Positions 38,946 through 44,425 of a stretch of 44,425 bases of DNA are shown piece by piece. Source of the DNA: a bacterium (lineage in GTDB: Bacteria; Verrucomicrobiota; Verrucomicrobiia; Limisphaerales; J093); contig JAKANS010000025.1 of NCBI GenBank assembly GCA_021823625.1, positions 1 to 44,425 on the forward strand. Direction: 5' to 3'. The translations under genes and the position numbers were made by a program. The first letter of the stretch is position 1. Each line of letters begins with the position of its first letter. The notes beneath the pieces are model-generated. The model saw nothing but the letters and a program-made list of their open reading frames with translations, did not search any database and was not told where the DNA came from.

Positions 38946-39919
38946 AAAACACGCTCGAAACCCGTCTGGGCCTCTTCTTCGCCCTCGCGTTCGTCGCCGC
39001 GGTCTTGATCCTCGAGACCATCGGCGGCCTCGACTTCTTCAAGAAAGGCAAGGTCGTCGCCGCGCGTTTCAACAACGTGCTCGAACTGAACGTCGGCGAC
39101 CCCGTCAAGATGGCCGGCAAACAAATCGGCCGCGTCGAGGACATCGAGTTCGCCGACACGAAGGTGCTGGTGAAGATGAAGATCACCGACCCAAAGGCCA
39201 CCGTTCGCACGGACAGCCGGGCCATCATCAAGTTCACCGGCCTGATGGGGCAGAACTATGTCGCGATCGACTTCGGCCCCGGCAAAGGCGCCCTGGTCGA
39301 GCCCGGCGCCGAACTGCAGACGGACGAACAACCGGATTTCAACCAGCTCATGACCCAACTCCAAGGCGTCACCACGGGCATCAAGAAACTCACCGACAGC
39401 TTCAGCGAATCCAACATCGGCGACATGCTGCTGCCGTTCACCGACTTCTTGAAAGAGGCCCGGCCGCACATCCTCACCACCCTCACCAATGCCGAGTCCA
39501 TCTCGGCGCAAGTCGCCGCCGGCCAGGGCACGGTGGGCAAGCTCATCTACGACCAGGCCTTGTACGACACCGCCCTCAGCACCGTCACCAACCTCAGCAA
39601 CACGGCCGACGACGCGAAAGGCTTGCTCAGCGACGCGAAAGCCGTCGTCGCCGACATCCGCGCCGGCAAGGGCACCCTCGGCAAGCTCACCACCGACGAC
39701 AAACTCTATACGGAGACGACCGAAGCGGTGACGAACATCAAAGAGATCATGCAGAAGATCAACCGGGGCGAAGGCACCGTGGGCAAAGTCATCAATGACG
39801 ATTCGCTGTTGAACAACGCCAAGCTCACGCTGCAGAAGCTGGACAAGGCCACCGAGTCGCTCGAAGACCAGGGCCCGCTCACGGTCTTGGGCATCCTCGC
39901 CAAACCGCTCGGGTTCTAG
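38942..39919 (+). CDS. mlaD: MlaD-family MCE-domain lipid-binding protein
   Basis: A 325-aa protein with one N-terminal membrane segment (LGLFFALAFVAAVLILETIG), an MCE domain (about 38-120: RFNNVLELNVGDPVKMAGKQ, IIKFTGLMGQNYVAIDFGPG), and a long helical C-terminal part. That part holds three copies of a G-x-G-T-(V/L)-G-K motif: GQGTVGKLIYDQALY, GKGTLGKLTTDDKLY and GEGTVGKVINDDSLL. The MCE hexamer carries lipids between the permease and the outer membrane. MlaB and MlaC are not found next to it. Confidence 0.92.
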   Translation: MKNTLETRLGLFFALAFVAAVLILETIGGLDFFKKGKVVAARFNNVLELNVGDPVKMAGKQIGRVEDIEFADTKVLVKMKITDPKATVRTDSRAIIKFTGLMGQNYVAIDFGPGKGALVEPGAELQTDEQPDFNQLMTQLQGVTTGIKKLTDSFSESNIGDMLLPFTDFLKEARPHILTTLTNAESISAQVAAGQGTVGKLIYDQALYDTALSTVTNLSNTADDAKGLLSDAKAVVADIRAGKGTLGKLTTDDKLYTETTEAVTNIKEIMQKINRGEGTVGKVINDDSLLNNAKLTLQKLDKATESLEDQGPLTVLGILAKPLGF

Positions 39920-39977
39920 GCGCCGGCCGGTTCAGGCGCGCGCTCCGCGCAGAACTGCGCTGGCAAGCCGACCGCGC

Positions 39978-40157
39978 CTATTCACACCGCAGCGCGTGCA
40001 TCGGCTGGACCCGCGTCGCGCGCCGCGCCGGAATGAAACAGGCGAGGCAACCCACCGCCGCCAGCACGGCGGCCACCAGCGCGAATGTGAGCGGATCGGC
40101 CGCGTTGACTTCGTACAGCAGGCTCTTCATGAAACGCGTCAAGCCCGCCGTCACTGC
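39978..40157 (-). pseudogene. C-terminal remnant of a MacB/FtsX-type ABC permease
   Basis: The last 59 codons read TRFMKSLLYEVNAADPLTFA, a membrane segment, and IPARRATRVQPMHALRCE before the stop. This is the typical end of MacB/FtsX permeases of the ADOP type. The rest of the permease is missing: upstream the frame runs directly into transposase sequence. Only the 3' end of the gene survives. Confidence 0.75.
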
Positions 40158-41145
40158 CGCCGGCGGGTGTCGAAGAGACCCAACTGCAGCACGCCGGCTT
40201 TGAGCAAGGCCCGGATTTGCGGGTCGGTCAACGCCGTCACGGAACGGAAGTTGGCCGCGCCCAGCGCCGCCCGGCCCAAGGCCTTGAGCATCCCCCCGGC
40301 CGCCCACCACCGCGATTTCCTCCGTGCCGAAGCGCCCCTTCAACGGCTCCATCGCGTCCAGAAACGTCGGCGGATCGTTCGGGTTCCCCGCAGAGAGCCG
40401 GAGGGACAGCGGCTCCCCCGCCCCGTCGGTCAACCAGCCGGCCACCCTCTGCTGTTTGCCTTTCTTCCCGTCCCGGTGGTAGCCGAAGGCGGCCAGCGCG
40501 TGGTGCTGCCCCTCGAAATACACGCGGGTCACAGCGTAAAGAAACACCGCGCCTGAGGCCGCCCTTCGGTGCCAGGGCCGGCTCGGTCGCGCGCTGCTGC
40601 GCCGCCAGATATTCCAGCGCGGCGTAGAGGTCGTCCTCGTCGAAGGCGCCTACCCGCAGCGCCTCGCGCACCGCGTGATCCTCGCTGGCCCGGGCCGCCG
40701 AGAGCCGGCTGCCCTGGAAGGCCAGGCGGGCGGAAATCAAACAGAGGGCCAGCCGCTGGGTGCGGGTCGTCTCGCCCACCGCCCGGACGATCCCCAACTC
40801 GCGGGCCAGTGCGTGCAGCGCGGCCAGCAAGCCGTAGCACGGCCCCACGTGCACTCCGTCCGCGGGCGATCCTCGCCGGGCGCGGTCCGGGGCCGCGCCC
40901 GGGCAATAGTCTTCGATGAGGGCGACGAGCGCGGCGGGCAAGCGGGAGAGGTTGGCCAGCGTCTCATGGACCACGACCGACCGGGGCGGCGGGGCGGCCG
41001 GGCGGGCGTTGGGCGAGGACGCGTTTGCTCCGGACCAGGCGGACGGATTGGCAGGCTTTGCCGGCGTGCGGGGTGCGATTGCGTTTGATGAACCTGCCCG
41101 GCCCAGGGGGGCGAAAGCAGGGGCGGGCGGCAAGCACAACAACAA
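40158..41145 (-). pseudogene. Truncated, frameshifted IS1634-family (IS4-like) transposase
   Basis: Reading leftwards on the minus strand, transposase-like blocks continue through three frames. The first part has LALCLISARLAFQGSRLSAA and EDDLYAALEYLAAQQRATEP. After a frameshift near 40550 come YAVTRVYFEGQHHALAAFGY, HRDGKKGKQQRVAGWLTDGA and LSAGNPNDPPTFLDAMEPLK. After a second at the C run 40292-40297 come LKALGRAALGAANFRSVTAL and IRALLKAGVLQLGLFDT. These blocks (including the DDE-region D-G-K-K-G-K and G-N) match IS1634-type transposases. The C-terminal third, including the last catalytic residue, is missing; the sequence stops at the permease remnant. Terminal inverted repeats were not found. 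Confidence 0.8.
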
Positions 41146-41554
41146 ATTATTAGAGACAACAGATCAACACGCACAAGGCCCTTGTCATCGTTGGATACAA
41201 CTCGTGGAAACTCGGCGCTAATGGAGGAACATCAGTCGGATGACGGCCCGCGCGTGTCACCGGATTGTCATATTTTTTTACTTGCCTAGGCTGCCGGGTT
41301 TGTGACAGGAGATGCATCGTCGCAACAGCCGGTCTCTCAGACTGGAAGCAACGGCGGTGGGGCCGCGGGCTCGGGAGCCGGAGATGAAAGCGCATGTGGA
41401 AATGGAACCAGGAAAGGCGAACCGCTCGCCGCGCCCAAACTGTTGTCGCCTGGCCCAAGGAAGGTCACTCCTCCGCGCGTTGCCTTCGCCCACCGCCTTT
41501 CTGGCAACGAAAATGCCAAGTCGAACGGCAACCAAAACAACATTCCCTTAGCCC
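41146..41554. other. 409-base region without a recognised gene
   Basis: Between the transposase remnant and the giant secreted-protein gene. Several small open frames occur in all frames, none recognisable. An AT-rich stretch (41266-41286, ATTGTCATATTTTTTTACTT) is the best candidate promoter area for the plus-strand gene. Confidence 0.4.
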
Positions 41555-44425
41555 ATGAACGCGAGAACTGGTGGTGTTGGTCTCGGGCCCCTGTGGGGCT
41601 TGGTTTGCATGGCGACGGCTTGGGCCCAAGCCCCGTCGGTGGCGCCGACGGTCGGAGCGGCGCGGTCCCCCACCGTGTTTGAACGGGGGCCGCACTCCAC
41701 CCGCTGGGAGTACACGCTCCCCATGCTGGGACTGGACGGACAGGTGACCAACGTGCCCCAGCGCTACGTGCAACTGGAGAGCGGCTTGAACTATCGAGAC
41801 CCCCAGGGCCGGTGGCAGGCGAGCGGCATGGAGATCGAACTGGCGCCCGGCGGGGCCCAGTGGGTGCGCGGCCAGCAGCAGGTGACTTTCTCGGCGGAAC
41901 TCAACGAGGTGGGCGCGGTCCAGGTACGCACGGCCGAGGGGCAGCTCCTCAAAACGCGCATCCTGGGGCTGGCTTACTATGACCTGGACACCGGCCAGAG
42001 CGTGCTCATCGCCGAGTTGCAAAACAGCACGGGGGAACTCCTGCCCAACAAACGGCAGGTCCTCTATCCCAACGCGTTCACGGACGTGGCCGCCGACGTG
42101 CGCTACACGGTCACCCGCAGTTCCTTCGAGCAGGACATCGTGTTGCGCGAGCAGCCTCCCTCTCCGGCCGACTACGGCCTGTCCCCCAACGCGGTGCTGG
42201 AAGTGCTGACCGAATTCTTCGATCCGCCGACGCCGGCAGAGGAAACCCGGGCGCCGGCGGCGGCCAGCCAGTTGGTCGCCACCAATCGTCTGGCGGTCGG
42301 GGCGGCGACGCCCGCACCCGTAGGCGACCGGCTGACGTTCGGCAGCCTGTCGGTGGGCGAGGGGCGGGCCTTTCTGCTCGAGGGCACCGATCCGGGGGTG
42401 CCGATCGTCCGGACGTGGCAGCGGCTGGAAGGGCGGCAGTTCCTGATCGAGTCGGTGCCGCTGCCCCTCATTCGAGCCGCCTTGGAGCAACTGCCGCCGG
42501 CCCCGCCGAAGCAGGCGCAACGCTCGGCCACGGACGTGAAGCGCTACGTGCAAGTCCACCGGCCGCCGGCCCGGCGGCAGACGGCCAGCGCCCGCCCCCT
42601 GCGCCGGGCGGCGGAGTACGCGGCCAGCCGGCCGGGACTGGTGCTGGATTACCGCGCCGTGAGCGGGAGTTTCACGAACCTGACCTTCCAGGGCGACATG
42701 ACCTACTATGTGACCGGGCCGTTGTATCTGTCCGGGGTGACCACGATCGAAGGCGGCACGGTGGTGAAGTTCGCCAACACCAACGACCCCTGCTGCCAAG
42801 TTTCTGGAACAATCGTATGCCAGACGGACTTTTACACCCCGGCATTTTTTACCGCCAAGGATGACAACCGGGTGGGGGCGACGATTTCGGGGGGCACGGG
42901 CACTCCGAGCGGGTGGTATGCCAGCACGGCCCTGGCGATCCAGGACAACGTGACTGACCTGCGGAACCTGCGCGTGGCCTGGGCGACCAACGCGATCGCC
43001 TACGCGGCCAACAGCGGCTGGCCGCACTATCTGACCCACGTCCAGGTGGTGAACTGCAACTCCGGGGTGAGCTGTCAGAGTCCGATGTTCTGGGTGCGGA
43101 ACGGGCTGTTTCACAACGTGCAAACGGTGTTTTCGACCGCGAGTTCAGGGGGGGTGGGCCACCTCGAGCACCTGACCGTGGACACGGCCAATTACTTCAA
43201 CGGGAGTTCGTCTTATCTCACCGTCAACGTAACCAACAGTCTGCTGGTAAACGTGACCAGTCCGGGAACCTCCTCTGGAACCGGCAATGCCACCGACACC
43301 GGCGCCGCGTTCCAAACCGTCGGCGCGGGGTCGCATTACCTGGCCAATGGCAGTCCCCATCGTAACGCGGGCACGGGGAACATCGGCTACCAGTTGCAGA
43401 GCGACTTCCGCAACTTCACCACCTACCCGCCGCTGGTGGTTTCCGGCCCCGTCACCGCGAACACCACCTGGGGGCCGCAGGCGGCGCGGGATGCGAGCGG
43501 CACGCCGGACCGGGGCTACCACTATCCGGCCCTGGACTATGCGGTGGGTTCGGTGACGGTCAGCAACTGTGTGGTGACGGTGCAACCGGGAACCGCCATC
43601 GGGCAGTTCGGCCAGCCCAGCTTGCTGTTGGAAAACTCCGCCCAGATGGTGGCCCAAGGCACGGCCGACCAGATGATTCAGTTTGTGCCCTACACGATGA
43701 TCCAGGAGCAGCCACTCGATTGGGGCAATGGCCTGGCGCCGGTGCTGATCTACGGCCCCATTCACCCCCTCGTGATCGATCCCCCACCGCCCTCGTTGAC
43801 GGTGCGTTTCGCCCGGTTCTCGCAGCCGGGGGGCATCGGCTGGAGCATCTACAGCCAGACGGCGTGGTTCGCCTTCACCCTCGTCCGCGTGCAGGACTGC
43901 CAGTTCCTGAACACCTGGAACCAGTTTTGGGGCAATTGGGGCGTGCCCAATACCGTCAACCTGAAAAACAACCTGTTCCAGCGCAGCCCGAACTCGTTTG
44001 TCGGCTGCCAGACGCTCAATGTGTACAACAACCTGTTCTGGGGCGGGAGCAACTATTTCCTGAGCCATCAAGTCGGCCTCTGGACGATCCGCGACAACGC
44101 CTTTCACAATACCGCGATGACGGATTACTCGGCAGCCGGCGACTACGTGGTCAACGATCACAACGGCTACCTCGGAATCGGCCAGGGGCAACTGACCAAC
44201 TCGCGCGGCGGCGACGTGATCACCAACACCTTCACCTACGCCGCCGGCCCCTATGGGCCGTGGTATCGGGCCTCGACCAGCCTGGTGGACCAAGGCAGTC
44301 GGAGCGCGGGCGACGCCGGCCTCTACCATGAGACCACCCAAACCAACCAGATCGAGGAAGCCGCGACTCAGGTGGACGTCGGTTTCCATTACATCCCGAT
44401 CGACCCCGATACCGGCGAAGCCATA
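41555..44425 (+). CDS. Giant secreted beta-helix-type protein (partial, continues past the right edge)
   Basis: From ATG 41555 the frame stays open to the window edge (957 codons). The N-terminus MNARTGGVGLGPLWGLVCMA ends in a signal peptidase-like AWAQA. Residues 45-340 are a non-repeated domain with PQRYVQLESGLNYRDPQGRW and RQVLYPNAFTDVAADVRYTV. From about 360 on the text resembles a right-handed beta-helix with Asn-ladder motifs: YYVTGPLYLSGVTTIEGGTV, LRNLRVAWATNAIAYAANSG, FWVRNGLFHNVQTVFSTASS, LKNNLFQRSPNSFVG, LNVYNNLFWGGSNYF, IRDNAFHNTAMTDYS. The last part (GSRSAGDAGLYHETTQTNQI, then VDVGFHYIP) resembles the segment that, in Verrucomicrobiota, often leads into RHS-type repeats; that lies outside the window. 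Probably surface-exposed or secreted; cargo unknown. Confidence 0.82.
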   Translation, partial: MNARTGGVGLGPLWGLVCMATAWAQAPSVAPTVGAARSPTVFERGPHSTRWEYTLPMLGLDGQVTNVPQRYVQLESGLNYRDPQGRWQASGMEIELAPGGAQWVRGQQQVTFSAELNEVGAVQVRTAEGQLLKTRILGLAYYDLDTGQSVLIAELQNSTGELLPNKRQVLYPNAFTDVAADVRYTVTRSSFEQDIVLREQPPSPADYGLSPNAVLEVLTEFFDPPTPAEETRAPAAASQLVATNRLAVGAATPAPVGDRLTFGSLSVGEGRAFLLEGTDPGVPIVRTWQRLEGRQFLIESVPLPLIRAALEQLPPAPPKQAQRSATDVKRYVQVHRPPARRQTASARPLRRAAEYAASRPGLVLDYRAVSGSFTNLTFQGDMTYYVTGPLYLSGVTTIEGGTVVKFANTNDPCCQVSGTIVCQTDFYTPAFFTAKDDNRVGATISGGTGTPSGWYASTALAIQDNVTDLRNLRVAWATNAIAYAANSGWPHYLTHVQVVNCNSGVSCQSPMFWVRNGLFHNVQTVFSTASSGGVGHLEHLTVDTANYFNGSSSYLTVNVTNSLLVNVTSPGTSSGTGNATDTGAAFQTVGAGSHYLANGSPHRNAGTGNIGYQLQSDFRNFTTYPPLVVSGPVTANTTWGPQAARDASGTPDRGYHYPALDYAVGSVTVSNCVVTVQPGTAIGQFGQPSLLLENSAQMVAQGTADQMIQFVPYTMIQEQPLDWGNGLAPVLIYGPIHPLVIDPPPPSLTVRFARFSQPGGIGWSIYSQTAWFAFTLVRVQDCQFLNTWNQFWGNWGVPNTVNLKNNLFQRSPNSFVGCQTLNVYNNLFWGGSNYFLSHQVGLWTIRDNAFHNTAMTDYSAAGDYVVNDHNGYLGIGQGQLTNSRGGDVITNTFTYAAGPYGPWYRASTSLVDQGSRSAGDAGLYHETTQTNQIEEAATQVDVGFHYIPIDPDTGEAI

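Noticed and set aside
41465-43123. 552-codon open frame on the minus strand
   Set aside because: Antisense to the signal-peptide-bearing plus-strand gene at 41555. The plus-strand frame is longer, still open at the edge and has clear protein-like patterns.

Overview
The window is high-GC bacterial DNA with many tightly packed, overlapping genes. An alternative complex III respiratory cluster, MlaEFD, an ExbBD/TonB-type set, a GspF-like protein, TTG/GTG starts and a very large secreted right-handed-repeat-type protein suggest a Gram-negative member of the Verrucomicrobiota (Pedosphaera/Limisphaera-like). This assignment is inference from gene content. No rRNA, tRNA or CRISPR array was seen.

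Layout. 1-3450: a small accessory island on the minus strand downstream of an N-terminal-half carB. It holds a Phd/RelE-type pair, a HicAB pair and a short terpenoid-cyclase-repeat protein. A 120-140 bp piece of carB lies at each junction (three copies in all). 3580-8552: a surface/periplasmic group (MBOAT acyltransferase, SGNH partner, FGE-like lipoprotein, TolB-like beta-propeller). 8553-9740: a VapBC pair enclosed by two copies of the 3' end of the neighbouring polX gene. 9710-12354: polX and a GspF-like protein. 12580-14987: a small membrane protein and a LytS/LytTR two-component system. 15040-18393: a tightly overlapping operon of a YkvA-like protein, a conserved protein of unknown function, lspA and miaA. 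18578-19867: hflX. 19904-23377: TauE/SafE permease, ExbD, ExbB, TonB-like protein and infA on the minus strand. 23669-24043: a PGPGW-type membrane protein.

24096-35436 is one ten-gene minus-strand operon: actABCDEF (alternative complex III), a 116-aa membrane protein, then ccoN-, ccoO- and ccoP-like genes. Quinol would be oxidised by the Act complex and electrons passed to c-type haems in ActA, ActE, CcoO and the last cytochrome. The CcoN-like subunit has lost every expected haem and copper histidine, so as encoded it should not reduce oxygen. 35847-39919: a WPFY-repeat secreted protein followed by mlaE, mlaF and mlaD. 39978-41145: the 3' end of an ABC permease fused to a frameshifted IS1634-type transposase remnant. 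41555 to the right edge: a huge secreted protein, still open at the edge.

The strongest observations are (1) toxin-antitoxin modules at two unrelated loci, each bracketed by copied ends of the adjacent housekeeping gene, with no recombinase visible, and (2) the ligand-less CcoN homologue built into an alternative complex III operon.
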